Assembly (NCBI RefSeq): GCF_004359985.1
Contig: NZ_SMRO01000001.1
Coordinates: forward strand, 1,529,093 to 1,593,092
Origin: Paraburkholderia flava
Lineage (GTDB): Bacteria; Pseudomonadota; Gammaproteobacteria; Burkholderiales; Burkholderiaceae
DNA: 64,000 nt
Direction of reading: 5' to 3'
Positions 50,952 through 60,533 of this stretch are shown here, piece by piece. The number at the start of each line of letters is the position of its first letter. The stretch's first letter is position 1. A program made the position numbers and the translations under genes. The notes below the pieces were generated by a model. The model was given only the letters and a program-made list of their open reading frames with translations. It had not been told where the DNA came from and ran no database searches.

Positions 50952-51941
50952 ATGCGAGCCATCCAGATCCACGAATACGGCGGCCCCGACGTGCTTCGGC
51001 GCGTCGAGATCGACGTACCGAAACCGGGCCCGGGCGACGTGCTCGTGCGCGTCGTCACGGCCGGTATCAACTTCATGGACGTGCACACGCGGCAAGGCAA
51101 GTACCGCGATTCGCGCACCTACCCCGTGCGGATTCCGTGCACGCTCGGGATGGAAGGCGCGGGCGAAGTCGTCGAAGTCGGTGCGGGCGTCACGGCGTTG
51201 CGCGCGGGCGATCGCGTCGCATGGTGTATCGCGTGGGGCGCGTATGCGGACTACGCGGTGGTGCCGGCCGCGCGTCTCGCGAAGCTGCCGGACGGCGTCG
51301 CCTATGACATCGCCGCCGCCGCGATCTTCCAGGGATCGACGGCGCATTATCTGCTCGAAGACGTCGCGCACATCGGCGAGGGCAGCACCTGTCTCGTGCA
51401 CGCAGCGTCCGGCGGCATCGGTCAGTTGCTCGTGCAGCTGGCGAAACGGCGCGGCGCGGAAGTGTTCGCGACGACCAGTTCGCCCGACAAAGCCGCGATC
51501 GCAAAGGCGCGCGGCGCCGATCACGTGTTGATGTACGAAGACGGCGGTTTTGCGGATCGCGTGCGCGAACTGACCCACGGTAAAGGCGTCGACGTGGTGT
51601 TCGACGCAGTCGGCCGCACGACGCTGCGCGACAGTTTTCGTGCGACGCGCACGCGCGGTCTCGTCGTCAACTACGGCTCGGTGACGGGTCCGATGCGCGA
51701 CCTCGATCCGTACGAACTCGGCGAAGCGGGTTCGCTGTTTCTCACTCGTCCGCGCCTCGCCGATCATCTCGCCGATGCGCAAACCGTTCAGCGTCGCGCC
51801 GACGATGTCTTCGCAGCGATCCTGCAAGGCGCGCTACAGGTGGAAATCAACGGCCGCTACACGCTCGATACCGTCGAAGCGGCTCACGCGGCGCTCGAAG
51901 AGCGTCGTCAGGCGGGCAAGGCCGTGATGGATATCGGCTAG
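50952..51941 (+). CDS. Zinc-independent quinone oxidoreductase-like protein (QOR/MDR family)
   Basis: 329 residues. [34 protein letters not shown] opens the protein, and the NADPH loop is [16 protein letters not shown]. The zinc ligands of alcohol dehydrogenases are missing. Members reduce quinones or unsaturated carbonyls with NADPH. It is 45 bp downstream of the binding-protein gene and 91 bp upstream of the symporter gene, so one transcript is likely. Confidence 0.9.
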   Translation: MRAIQIHEYGGPDVLRRVEIDVPKPGPGDVLVRVVTAGINFMDVHTRQGKYRDSRTYPVRIPCTLGMEGAGEVVEVGAGVTALRAGDRVAWCIAWGAYADYAVVPAARLAKLPDGVAYDIAAAAIFQGSTAHYLLEDVAHIGEGSTCLVHAASGGIGQLLVQLAKRRGAEVFATTSSPDKAAIAKARGADHVLMYEDGGFADRVRELTHGKGVDVVFDAVGRTTLRDSFRATRTRGLVVNYGSVTGPMRDLDPYELGEAGSLFLTRPRLADHLADAQTVQRRADDVFAAILQGALQVEINGRYTLDTVEAAHAALEERRQAGKAVMDIG

Positions 51942-52032
51942 TTCGCTTCGCTTTACTCCCGCAGCATTTTTGTCCGGCGCGGTCCGTAGGACGCTCCGGT
52001 GGTCGACACTCGTCCTTACGTCAGAGAGGGCA

Positions 52033-53328
52033 ATGATGGAATCAACCGTGCACACTCAACCCGCGTCGCGGTTTCGAGACGTTTTCCGCGTGGTCAGCGG
52101 CAATTTCCTCGAAATGTTCGACTTCACCGTCTACGCGTATTACGCGACGGCGATCGCTCACACGTTCTTCCCCGCCGAGAACGAGTTCGTCTCGCTGCTG
52201 CTGGCATTGTCGGTATTCGGCGCGGGCTTCTTCATGCGACCGTTCGGCGCGCTGGTGCTCGGCGCGTACGTCGACCGTCATGGGCGGCGCAAGGGCCTTA
52301 TCCTGTCGCTGTCGTTGATGGCGGTCGGCACCGCGTGCGTTGCGTTCGTTCCGGGCTATGCGACGATCGGTCTCGCGGCGCCGGTCATCGTTTTGATCGG
52401 GCGGCTCCTGCAAGGCTTCTCGGCAGGTGTCGAACTCGGCGGCGTGTCGGTGTATCTCTCCGAAATCGCGACGCCCGGCAAGCGCGGCTTCTTCTGCTCG
52501 TGGCAGTCGGGCAGCCAGCAGGTCGCGGTGATTTTCGCGGCGACGCTCGGCGTGCTGCTCAATCAGCTGCTGCCGGCCAGTGAGGTGAGCGCATGGGGCT
52601 GGCGCGTGCCGTTCCTGATCGGCTGCCTGATCGTGCCGTTCCTGTTCGTGATCCGCCGCACGCTGCGCGAAACCGATGAGTTCGCCGCGCGCAAGCATCA
52701 TCCGCGGATGGGCGAAATCATGAAGTCGATGGTCGAGAACTCGGGGCTGATCGTTGCGGGGATGGGTCTCGTCGTGATGACGACGGCGTCGTTCTATCTG
52801 ATCACCACCTACACGCCGACGTTCGGCAGGACGGTGCTGCACCTGTCGTCGCTCGATTCGCTGATCGTCACGGTGTGCGTCGGCATATCGAATCTCATCT
52901 GGTTGCCGATATCAGGCGCCGTGTCCGATCGCGTCGGCCGTCGGCCGATCCTGCTGCTCTTCACCGTGCTGACCATCCTGACTTCGTACCCGGCGATGCA
53001 GTGGCTCGTCGCGGCGCCGTCGTTCGAGCGGCTGCTGCTGGTCGAGCTGTGGCTGTCGCTGCTCTACGCGTGGTACAACGGTGCGATGGTGGTAGCGCTC
53101 ACCGAACTGATGCCGGCGAACGTGCGGACGACCGGCTTCTCGATGGCGTACAGCCTCGCGACGCTGGTCGGCGGCTTCACGCCGGCCATCTCGACGTCGC
53201 TGATCCACTTCACCGGCGACAAGGCCGCGCCGGGTGCGTGGATGGGCGCGGCGGCGCTGTGCGGCGCGGTGGCGACGCTGGTACTCTACCGTTCGCAACA
53301 GGCTCGCAACAGCTACAAGCTGGCCTGA
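52033..53328 (+). CDS. MFS symporter of the tricarballylate/citrate (TcuC) type
   Basis: 431 residues and about 12 membrane segments. [24 protein letters not shown] opens TM1 as in TcuC and the citrate/dicarboxylate:H+ symporters, with [21 protein letters not shown] as the loop motif and [29 protein letters not shown] following. The double ATG (52033, 52036) lies after AGAGGG. It stands just upstream of tctDE, which suggests a tri- or dicarboxylate substrate. Confidence 0.87.
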   Translation: MMESTVHTQPASRFRDVFRVVSGNFLEMFDFTVYAYYATAIAHTFFPAENEFVSLLLALSVFGAGFFMRPFGALVLGAYVDRHGRRKGLILSLSLMAVGTACVAFVPGYATIGLAAPVIVLIGRLLQGFSAGVELGGVSVYLSEIATPGKRGFFCSWQSGSQQVAVIFAATLGVLLNQLLPASEVSAWGWRVPFLIGCLIVPFLFVIRRTLRETDEFAARKHHPRMGEIMKSMVENSGLIVAGMGLVVMTTASFYLITTYTPTFGRTVLHLSSLDSLIVTVCVGISNLIWLPISGAVSDRVGRRPILLLFTVLTILTSYPAMQWLVAAPSFERLLLVELWLSLLYAWYNGAMVVALTELMPANVRTTGFSMAYSLATLVGGFTPAISTSLIHFTGDKAAPGAWMGAAALCGAVATLVLYRSQQARNSYKLA

Positions 53329-53353
53329 TCTTTCCGCACACGATTCGCTCACG

Positions 53354-54031
53354 ATGAGACTTCTGCTGATCGAAGACAACCGGCAGCTCGCGCACTGGCT
53401 GTCAAAGATGCTGGCCGACGAAGGCTTCGTCGTCGAGCACGCGCTCGACGGCGAGACGGCCGAGGCGTTGCTGCACGATGCGCGCTACGACGTCGTGCTG
53501 CTCGATCTGAACCTGCCGGGCATGTCCGGCAAGGCGCTGCTGCGACGCATGCGCGACCACGCGAACGACACGCCCGTGCTGGTGCTGACCGCGACCGGCG
53601 ACGTCGGCGAGAAGGTGATCTGCCTGAGCGCGGGCGCGGACGATTATGTCGTCAAGCCGTTCGACGATCGCGAACTGGTCGCGCGCATCAAGGTGCTGGC
53701 GCGTCGCCACGCGCCGGTGCGTTCGAACCGGCTGCGCTGCGGCACCTTGCTTTACGACATGGACCGCCGCCAGTTCTTCGTCGGCGACGACACGCTGTCG
53801 CTGACGCCGCGCGAACATGCGGTGCTCGAAGCACTGATCCTGCAGGCGGGACGCACCGTATCGAAGACGGTGCTCGCGAATGCCGTGAACGATAGCGACG
53901 CGCCTCCGAGCGGCGATGCGATCGAAATCTACGTATCGCGCCTGAGAAAAAAAATCGAGAAGAGCACCGCGGCGATCATCACGCTGCGCGGGCTCGGCTA
54001 TCTGCTGGAACATGAAGAACCGCAAGCGTAG
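53354..54031 (+). CDS. tctD: OmpR-type response regulator, TctD-like
   Basis: 225 residues. The receiver domain has Asp51 (LLDLNLPGMSG) as phosphorylation site, VLTATGD, and Lys in VVKPFDD. The C-terminal winged helix reads LTPREHAVLEALI and ESxEIYVSRLRKKI. The whole resembles TctD, which with TctE controls tricarboxylate uptake. Its 3' end overlaps tctE by 20 bases. Confidence 0.9.
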   Translation: MRLLLIEDNRQLAHWLSKMLADEGFVVEHALDGETAEALLHDARYDVVLLDLNLPGMSGKALLRRMRDHANDTPVLVLTATGDVGEKVICLSAGADDYVVKPFDDRELVARIKVLARRHAPVRSNRLRCGTLLYDMDRRQFFVGDDTLSLTPREHAVLEALILQAGRTVSKTVLANAVNDSDAPPSGDAIEIYVSRLRKKIEKSTAAIITLRGLGYLLEHEEPQA

Positions 54032-55391
54032 CCTGCGCGCGCGGCTGCTGCTCTGGCTGATCGTCCCGATGGCGGCGTTCAGTCTGGTCGCGGGCTGGCT
54101 CACGCATGCGAACGCCCGGCACACCGCCGATCTGCTGCAGGATGCGGCGCTGTTGTCGGCTGCTCGCGTGATGGCCGCCGACGTGCGCTGGGACGGCGAC
54201 AATCTCGTCGCGTCGGTGTCGCCGAGCACGATCCAGATTGTCGGCACGCCCAGAGGCGATCAGGTGTTCTATCGCGTCGAGATCGCGGGCGGCGCGCTGA
54301 TCGCCGGCACGTCCGATTTCCCTCAACCGCTACGCCCTGCCGAAGCGCCGCGCTGGTACGACGCGCGCGTCGCGCAAACGCCGATCCGCGCGGTCACGCT
54401 GAAGCGTCCAATGTACGACGCGGGGCGGATCGTCGACGTCGTGGTGTCGGTCGGGCGCACGGAGATCGAACGCGACGCGATGGTCGCGGCGCTGTGGAAA
54501 CCGCAGCTCGCGATCATTCTCGGCAGCATCGCCATCGCGGTGGTGCTGGTCTGCGCGGGGCTCGCGCTCGAATTGCGGCCGCTCGAAAAGCTCGCGAAAG
54601 GACTCGCCGAGCATCCGTCGCAAAGCCGCGCGCGGATCGATGCCACCGACGTGCACGCCGAACTGCATCCGCTGATCGCCGCGTTCAACGCGTGCCTCGA
54701 CATCATCGAACGGCAGGCGCTCACGCAGCGCCGCTTCATCGCCGATGCCGCGCATCAGATCCGCACGCCGCTGACGCTGCTCGGCATGCAGCTGCAATAC
54801 GCGCGCCGCCAGGGCACCCTCGACGAAGTACGCGAGACGCTGCTCGCGATGCATCACAGCAACCGCGCGATGGTCTCGCTGATCAACCAGCTGTTGATGC
54901 TCGCGCAGGCCGAAGCGGCCGACTACACCGCGTTGGGCGGCGAACGGGTGGATATCCGCGAAGTCGTCACGCGTGCGGTCGAAAAGCTCGCGCTCGCAGC
55001 GCGCCGCCGCAACATCGAACTGGTCGTGTCGATCGAGTCGTCGCCTGTCGTGACCGGCAGCGCGACGCTGCTTCAGGAAGTGCTGTCGAACCTGATCGAC
55101 AACGCGATCCGCTATGCGCCGGAAGCCACGGTGGTCGCAATCGATGCGGATGAAGCGGACGGCTGGGTCAGCGTGAGAGTGCTCGACCAGGGGCCGGGCA
55201 TTCCGGCGGAATTACGCGAGCGCGTGTTCGAACCGTTCTTTCGTGCGTCGGAGCAGGAAGGTAGTGGTCTCGGACTCGCGATCGCGCGAGAGATCGTGCG
55301 CGCGCACAGCGGGACGATCGTGCTCGGCGATGCGCCGGACGGACGCGGACTGCGGGTGGAGCTGGTATTGCCGATGGCAGACCGGCAGTGA
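54012..55391 (+). CDS. tctE: Sensor histidine kinase, TctE-like
   Basis: 459 residues. TM1 is near 10-30, a periplasmic sensor part covers about 31-165, TM2 is near 166-187, then the H-box FIADAAHQIRTPLTLLG with His248, the N-box VLSNLIDNAIRYAP, and G-boxes DQGPGIP and GSGLGLAIAREIV. It would phosphorylate TctD in response to tricarboxylates or related acids. It starts inside tctD, so the pair is co-translated. Confidence 0.92.
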   Translation: MKNRKRSLRARLLLWLIVPMAAFSLVAGWLTHANARHTADLLQDAALLSAARVMAADVRWDGDNLVASVSPSTIQIVGTPRGDQVFYRVEIAGGALIAGTSDFPQPLRPAEAPRWYDARVAQTPIRAVTLKRPMYDAGRIVDVVVSVGRTEIERDAMVAALWKPQLAIILGSIAIAVVLVCAGLALELRPLEKLAKGLAEHPSQSRARIDATDVHAELHPLIAAFNACLDIIERQALTQRRFIADAAHQIRTPLTLLGMQLQYARRQGTLDEVRETLLAMHHSNRAMVSLINQLLMLAQAEAADYTALGGERVDIREVVTRAVEKLALAARRRNIELVVSIESSPVVTGSATLLQEVLSNLIDNAIRYAPEATVVAIDADEADGWVSVRVLDQGPGIPAELRERVFEPFFRASEQEGSGLGLAIAREIVRAHSGTIVLGDAPDGRGLRVELVLPMADRQ

Positions 55392-55405
55392 TTGCGCAGC
55401 GGTAC

Positions 55406-56686
55406 TCAGCTTTTCGCGCCCATCTCGGCTACCCGCTCCAGCAGCAACTCTTTCTCGCGTGCATTGCGCGTCATCGAAGCGGCACGTTCGAACTCCACAC
55501 GCGCCTCGTCGCGCCGCCCGAGCTTCGCGAGCAGATCGCCGCGCACGCTCGGTAGCCAGTGGTAATGCGCGAGCGCCGGATCGGCGGCGAGTGCATCGAC
55601 GATTTCGAGCCCGGCCGCCGGACCGAACGCCATCCCCACTGCGACCGCACGATTCAATTCGACCACCGGCGACCCCGCAACCTGCGCGAGCGCGTCGTAT
55701 AGCGCGACGATCTGCACCCAGTCGGTGTCCGCAGCGGTATGGGCCCGCGCATGACACGCGGCGAGCGCCGCCTGCAACGCGTACGGCCCGCTCGCGCCGC
55801 CGAGCGCGTGCACGCGTTCGAGCGCCACGAGTCCGCGACGAATCAATAAAGGATCCCAGCGACTGCGGTCCTGATCGAGCAGCAGCACCGGCCGCCCGTG
55901 CGCATCCGTGCGGGCATGCGTACGCGACGCCTGAATCTCCATCAGCGCGACGAGCCCATGCACTTCGCTTTCGTCCGGCACGAGACCGGCCAGCACGCGA
56001 CCCAGCCGCAGCGCTTCCTCGCACAGCGCGGGACGCATCCAGTCGTCGCCGGCGGTCGCCGAATAGCCTTCGTTGAAAACCAGGTAGATCACTTCGAGCA
56101 CCGACGCGAGACGCACGGCACGCGCGTCCGCCTGCGGCACTTCGAACGGCACCTTCGCCGCCGACAGCGTGCGCTTCGCGCGCACGATGCGTTGCGCGAT
56201 CGTCGGTTCGGGGACGAGGAAGCCGCGCGCGATCTCGTCGGTGGTGAGGCCGCCGAGCAGGCGCAACGTCAGCGCGACGCGCGCGTCGGTCGACAGCACC
56301 GGATGACACGCAGTGAACACGAGCCGCAGCAGATCGTCGCCGATGTCGTCTTCGCGCGCGGCATCGAGCGCATCGACGAAATCGGGCACGAGGTGCGCTT
56401 CGAGCGCGTCCATGTCGAGCCCGATCGCTTCGCGCTTGCGCGCCTGCAGCGCGTCGAGCCGCAGACGGTCGAGCGCGCGGTTTTTCGCGGTCGCCATCAG
56501 CCATGCTCCTGGGTTATCGGGTACGCCGTCGTCGGGCCAGTGCTCGAGCGCGGCGACGAGCGCGTCCTGCGCCAGTTCCTCGGCCACCCCGACGTCGCGC
56601 ACGATGCGCGCGACGTGCGCGATGACCTTGGCGGCTTCGATGCGCCAGACCGCTTCGATCGCACGATGAGTCGCAGCCGTCGACAC
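55406..56686 (-). CDS. ECF42-type RNA polymerase sigma factor with C-terminal extension
   Basis: 426 residues, twice the usual ECF length. Region 2 includes ELAQDALVAALEHWPDDGVPDNPGAWLMATAKNRALDRLR; region 4 includes GLTTDEIARGFLVPEPTIAQRIVRAKRTL. A helical extension (residues 180-426, with VLEVIYLVFNEGYSATAGDDWMRP) is the mark of the ECF42 group, which has no classical anti-sigma factor and is encoded with YCII/DGPF proteins, as here. The start is GTG; its ribosome site GAGG overlaps the stop of the VOC gene nine bases upstream. Confidence 0.93.
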   Translation of the reverse strand: MSTAATHRAIEAVWRIEAAKVIAHVARIVRDVGVAEELAQDALVAALEHWPDDGVPDNPGAWLMATAKNRALDRLRLDALQARKREAIGLDMDALEAHLVPDFVDALDAAREDDIGDDLLRLVFTACHPVLSTDARVALTLRLLGGLTTDEIARGFLVPEPTIAQRIVRAKRTLSAAKVPFEVPQADARAVRLASVLEVIYLVFNEGYSATAGDDWMRPALCEEALRLGRVLAGLVPDESEVHGLVALMEIQASRTHARTDAHGRPVLLLDQDRSRWDPLLIRRGLVALERVHALGGASGPYALQAALAACHARAHTAADTDWVQIVALYDALAQVAGSPVVELNRAVAVGMAFGPAAGLEIVDALAADPALAHYHWLPSVRGDLLAKLGRRDEARVEFERAASMTRNAREKELLLERVAEMGAKS

Positions 56687-56694
56687 GGCCGGCC

Positions 56695-57144
56695 TCAGGC
56701 TGCGCTCGACGCAGCGTTCGACTCAGTGTTCGATGAGCCCGGCGCGCCGGCCGCGTTCGGATCGAGGTAGACGAGTTCCCACATGTGTCCGTCGACGTCC
56801 TCGAAGCCGTGCTGGTACATGAAGCCGTAGTCCTGCTGCTCACGCGGCGCGGTGCCGCCCGCCGCGAGCGCCTTCACGACGAGCCGGTCCACCTGCTCGC
56901 GGCTGTCGCACGACAGGCAGACGAGCGTCTCGACACTCTTCCGCGGATCGCACAACGCCTTGGACGAGAAGCTCTGGAAAAACGGCTTGACCAGCAGCAT
57001 CGCGAAGATGTTTTCGCCGACGATCATGCAGGCCGCCTGATCGTTGGTGAACTTCGGCTCGAATTCGAAACCGAGGTGCGAGAAGAAGGCCTTCGAGCGG
57101 GGCAGATCTTCGACGGCGAGATTGACGTAGATTTGTCGGTGCAT
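56695..57144 (-). CDS. VOC (glyoxalase/bleomycin-resistance fold) family protein
   Basis: 149 residues: YVNLAVEDLPRSKAFFSHLGFEFEPKFTNDQAACMIVGENIFAMLL, then YGFMYQHGFEDVDGHMWELVYLDP. One VOC module pair is visible, with the C-terminal Glu of HMWELV. Such proteins bind metals and small molecules or dioxygenate/isomerise them. It is common in ECF42 gene clusters. The acidic, Ser/Ala-rich tail after residue 130 is unusual. Confidence 0.87.
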   Translation of the reverse strand: MHRQIYVNLAVEDLPRSKAFFSHLGFEFEPKFTNDQAACMIVGENIFAMLLVKPFFQSFSSKALCDPRKSVETLVCLSCDSREQVDRLVVKALAAGGTAPREQQDYGFMYQHGFEDVDGHMWELVYLDPNAAGAPGSSNTESNAASSAA

Positions 57145-57193
57145 GATGAAGCGTTCCTTTGTGCGGTGAAAACGGTGACGCTGCTGCGTCCGT

Positions 57194-57721
57194 TTAGCTG
57201 GCTTCGGCCAGTGTCTTCAGGTTGTTCAGACCGTCCTCGAAATCCTTGCCAACCATCGTGTCCATGCTGACGAACACCTGGATCAGCTTCGACACGTACG
57301 GCGCCGGACCGTGCATCGCCCACGTGACCTCGGTGGCGTCGCCGACGGGCGTGAGCGTGAAGTCGGCGACGTTGTGCGCTTCGAACGGCTTGATGAAGTC
57401 GAGATTCATCGTGACGCGCGACGGCTCCGCGACATCGACGATCTCCATCTGTCCCACACCGACCTTGTCGCTGTCCCACGCGTAGATTGCGCCGGGGCCC
57501 GCTTCGCGCACGCTGTAACGACCCTTCGTCTGCGGGTCTTTGCGCTCGTACGGGTTCCACATGTTGAAGCGGTGCAGGTTGTCGATCAGCGCGTAGATCC
57601 GCTGCGGCGGCGCCGCGATGCGCACGCTGCGTTCGACGCGGAACGTGTCGGGCCGCGTCGCCGCATAGACCAGCACGATGCCGACGGCCGCGACCACGAC
57701 GATGAGCAGGGTTTTGAGCAT
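57194..57721 (-). CDS. SRPBCC family protein with N-terminal membrane anchor
   Basis: 175 residues. MLKTLLIVVVAAVGIVLVYAA is a membrane or signal segment. The rest is an SRPBCC/polyketide-cyclase-like fold: VRIAAPPQRIYALIDNLHRFNMWNPYERKDP and EVTWAMHGPAPYVSKLIQVF. It would bind a hydrophobic ligand outside the cytoplasmic membrane or at its surface. It is 28 bp downstream of the YCII gene and 49 bp upstream of the VOC gene. Confidence 0.85.
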   Translation of the reverse strand: MLKTLLIVVVAAVGIVLVYAATRPDTFRVERSVRIAAPPQRIYALIDNLHRFNMWNPYERKDPQTKGRYSVREAGPGAIYAWDSDKVGVGQMEIVDVAEPSRVTMNLDFIKPFEAHNVADFTLTPVGDATEVTWAMHGPAPYVSKLIQVFVSMDTMVGKDFEDGLNNLKTLAEAS

Positions 57722-57749
57722 GACGATCTCCTCGGTCGGGACGAGTCGC

Positions 57750-58157
57750 TTAACGGTCTGTTTCCAGCCGCTGGGCGCAGACTGCGTTGTACTGCTCGAA
57801 GTCCTCCATGCCCATCAACTGACGGACTTCGATCTCGCCGTCTTCATTTTCGCCGAACGGCGCCGGAAAACGACGCGCCCATTCGTAGGCTTCATCGCGC
57901 GTACGCACCTGGATCAGCGTATAGCCCGCGATCAGTTCTTTCGTTTCCGCGAACGGACCGTCGATGATCCTGCGCTGCCCTTTCGAGTACTGGACGCGCC
58001 AGCCTTTCGAGCTCGGATGCAGACCGGTCGCATCGAGCAGCACGCCGGCCTTCGCCAGTTCTTCGTGATAAGCGGTCATCGCGGCGATCAGTTCGCCGGA
58101 CGGCATTCTGGCGGCCTCGCTCGCGGCGGTCGCCTTGACCATGATCATGAAACGCAT
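57750..58157 (-). CDS. YCII/DGPF domain protein of the ECF42 cluster
   Basis: 135 residues: MRFMIMVKATAASEAARMPSGELIAAMTAYHEELAKAGVLLDATGLHPS, then IDGPFAETKELIAGYTLIQV, containing the DGPF motif that names the family. ECF42 clusters nearly always contain one or more such genes, and a role as ligand sensor or target of the sigma factor is suspected. It follows a candidate ECF42 promoter and has GGAG upstream of the ATG. Confidence 0.9.
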   Translation of the reverse strand: MRFMIMVKATAASEAARMPSGELIAAMTAYHEELAKAGVLLDATGLHPSSKGWRVQYSKGQRRIIDGPFAETKELIAGYTLIQVRTRDEAYEWARRFPAPFGENEDGEIEVRQLMGMEDFEQYNAVCAQRLETDR

Positions 58158-58209
58158 GCTTTTTCTCCGTTCGGGGTGGGATGGCCGTTTTGTGGCCTTC
58201 TACCCGCAC

Positions 58210-58236
58210 GACGAATGGAGATCGGCAGAATCGACA
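58210..58236 (-). promoter_or_regulatory. Candidate ECF42-dependent promoter
   Basis: On the minus strand TGTCGA (58236-58231) is followed after 17 bases by CGTC (58213-58210). As I recall it, ECF42 promoters studied in Streptomyces have TGTCGA at -35 and CG(A/T)C at -10. It lies 53 bp upstream of the second YCII gene, the first gene of the run that ends with the sigma factor, so it would give autoregulation. Confidence 0.45.
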
Positions 58237-58337
58237 CGAACGGCATCGACCCAGGGAAAGTACCGAGATGGCTGGATGTCGATGCAGCGTGTGACGGTCA
58301 GACCGCGCGCGGCGTCGCGCCGCGCTGATGGTGGCGG

Positions 58338-58691
58338 TTACTCGTAGCAGGGAGCGGTTTCGCGGACTTCGACGGTGCACCATTCGGCGGCCGGACAGGC
58401 GGCGGCGATGTCGAGTGCTTCTTCGCGGGTCGAGCAATTGAGCAGGAAGAAGCCGCCGACCATTTCCTTCGCTTCGGCGAACGGCCCGTCGACGAGCCGT
58501 CGCTCGCCGCCGCGCACCTGCACCCGCGAAGCACGGTTCATCGACGCGAGAGATTGAGCATCGATCAGCAGACCACGCGACTTGAGATCCCCGGCGAAGT
58601 CGAGCATCTCGTCGTACACGGCGCGCCCTTCCGCTTCGGTCCGCTCGCTCCGCTGTTCGATGGGTTCGACGATGAGCAGCATGTAGGTCAT
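58338..58691 (-). CDS. YCII/DGPF domain protein, second copy
   Basis: 117 residues: MTYMLLIVEPIEQRSERTEAEGRAVYDEMLDFAGDLKSRGLLIDAQSL, then LVDGPFAEAKEMVGGFFLLNC. Only distantly similar to the other YCII protein of the cluster. A 180-bp gap with a candidate ECF42 promoter separates it from the rest of the cluster, so it may have its own promoter. Confidence 0.9.
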   Translation of the reverse strand: MTYMLLIVEPIEQRSERTEAEGRAVYDEMLDFAGDLKSRGLLIDAQSLASMNRASRVQVRGGERRLVDGPFAEAKEMVGGFFLLNCSTREEALDIAAACPAAEWCTVEVRETAPCYE

Positions 58692-58923
58692 GGAGTCTCC
58701 GTGGGAAGTTTGGGTCCTGTCGCTAGCGCGGGGGATTGCGATCGGAGTCTAGCAAGTGGTGAAGGGGCAGGCAAACCGCGGTGCGGGATGTTGTATCGGG
58801 ATGATACGGTATTCAATAAGCACCGAATTGCTGTGTTTTTAATGCGGGTGATTGGGCTAATTACGCGATGTTGTTATCCTGCGTTTTGCGCGAATCCCGA
58901 AGCCAATATTGAGGACCAAAATA

Positions 58924-59625
58924 ATGCTCAGAAAAACACGTGTTCGCGGGTTATGGGTTAATCGTTTGATCTACTGTCTCGCTGTGATGCCGATGATTAT
59001 CCCTACGCAGAATGCCAGCGCCGATGATGACTTCTGGAAGAACCAGCATGTCCGCACTGACTGGGTGTATGCAACGTTGAAGGAGAGCGACGTAATACCG
59101 ACGCTCGACCGCACGATAAAGGATCAGGCACACTGGGCTAGCCTGCCGGAAAATGCGCCCGGCACATTCCACTGCAAGAAGCTGGAGATTGCTCCGCCCT
59201 CTTCCGCCGCACTTGCCGCATTCAATGAGGCACCCACGACGCGCGGCCCTGACGCAGACAAGGCATACGCAAAAGCAGCCTCTCTCGGGTACTGGCGCGC
59301 AGCGGCACGGCTCGTGAACAGCTCCCTCGAGGACGAGTACTGGGAAGGCGCAATGCCGATTGTTGCGTGGCTACTTGTGCATCATGTACCGGCTGGATAC
59401 AACAAGTTCGCAGACATACTGGAGGCAAGATCCGGCTACGACGGTGAAACGCCGGGAGATAGCGCACTTAGCATGATCGCGTCGTTGCGCTGGCGCGCCG
59501 CACGTGAAGGGGACCCCGTTGCGCAGGCGCAGATGGCCGATATTTTCGACAAGCTCAAGAAGCCTGCCATCGCGGTTTCATTGCGGGCTTGCGCGACTCA
59601 GCAGAATCCGGATCTTGCGCGCTAA
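58924..59625 (+). CDS. Secreted helical-repeat protein (Sel1/DUF6396-like)
   Basis: 233 residues. A signal peptide ends near NASA (about residue 33). The mature part, with ADKAYAKAASLGYWRAAARLVNSSL, then AWLLVHHVPAGYNKFADILEARSGY and WRAAREGDPVAQAQMADIF, shows Sel1-like helical pairs; proteins of this shape occur as periplasmic immunity proteins for type VI effectors. ATG at 58924 is chosen because GAGGA lies upstream. A short inverted repeat GTATC/GATAC (58793-58807) lies in its promoter region. GC is lower than in neighbouring genes. Confidence 0.65.
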   Translation: MLRKTRVRGLWVNRLIYCLAVMPMIIPTQNASADDDFWKNQHVRTDWVYATLKESDVIPTLDRTIKDQAHWASLPENAPGTFHCKKLEIAPPSSAALAAFNEAPTTRGPDADKAYAKAASLGYWRAAARLVNSSLEDEYWEGAMPIVAWLLVHHVPAGYNKFADILEARSGYDGETPGDSALSMIASLRWRAAREGDPVAQAQMADIFDKLKKPAIAVSLRACATQQNPDLAR

Positions 59626-59756
59626 AAAAGAGTTGGTCATGCAGAAGCGGTTTCATTAGATCGCCTTCCTTACCATCGCGCGCGGTAACGGTTTCGACAC
59701 GCCCCCTAAGCACACAGCGAAAATCGTTCTAAAACCACCTTCAGGACAAGTTCGCC

Positions 59757-60335
59757 ATGTTCCCCGATCCCTGGCTAGACCGATGGTTGACGCTGATCAA
59801 AGCGCGTGCCGGCGAACAGCCTGTACTTGAGATTGGTTGTGGCTACGGCGACGACACAGCAAGCCTGGCCAAAGCGGGTCTACGTGTGATCGGCTTTGAC
59901 CTGTCACGCGCGTCGGTAGTGTCGACCAGGATCAGAGTGCCCTCTGCGAGGATCGAGCGACGAGATGTTCGTGATCCGCTTCCCGAAGATGCCACGGGCC
60001 TGGGCGTTGCGTTGGCGAGTCTGTCGCTTCACTACTTCGCCTGGGAAGAAACGGAGGCGATCGTGGATCGCGTGCGATTGGCCCTACGGTTGGGTGGCGT
60101 ACTGCTATGCCGCTTGAACTCCACCGAGGATAGAAATTTTGGTGCGGATGGATGCGAGGAAATCGAGCCCGATTATTTTCTGGTGAACGGGCAGCCGAAA
60201 CGATTCTTTGACGAAAACGCGGTGCGTCGACTCTTTTCGGATGGCTGGAACACGATCGCGTTGGAGCACGTCACGACCGACAAATACCAGAAATCCAAGG
60301 CCGCTTGGGAAATCGTTCTTGAGCGAGTGCAGTGA
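59757..60335 (+). CDS. Class I SAM-dependent methyltransferase
   Basis: 192 residues. Motif I is PVLEIGCGYGDDTASLAKAG (residues 22-41), followed by VIGFDLSRASV and the post-motif LASLSLHYFAWEETEAIVDRV. The N-terminal DPWLDRW fits the TehB-like small-molecule methyltransferases. Substrate unknown. It stands alone with no clear operon partner. Confidence 0.85.
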   Translation: MFPDPWLDRWLTLIKARAGEQPVLEIGCGYGDDTASLAKAGLRVIGFDLSRASVVSTRIRVPSARIERRDVRDPLPEDATGLGVALASLSLHYFAWEETEAIVDRVRLALRLGGVLLCRLNSTEDRNFGADGCEEIEPDYFLVNGQPKRFFDENAVRRLFSDGWNTIALEHVTTDKYQKSKAAWEIVLERVQ

Positions 60336-60533
60336 TCGGTTGCCGAACGGGTCTCCAGCATTCTGAGCACGTTCCGTGCATCTCGGGGAAAAGTAACTGA
60401 TGAGGTTGGCGAAACTGTCTACGCAACCTCCCCAGGCAAGCCCGAGCGTTCAAGGCAGATGAATTTCGACAGATGAAACAGGGCGAGGCACGCCGCTTGC
60501 TGCTCCAGAAGCATCAAGCTTCCGGAGCCCATC

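Noticed and set aside
49836..51827. 663-codon frame on the - strand opposite the binding-protein and oxidoreductase genes
   Set aside because: The opposite strand has two clear family members; the antisense translation is Arg/His/Asp-rich and shows no motifs.
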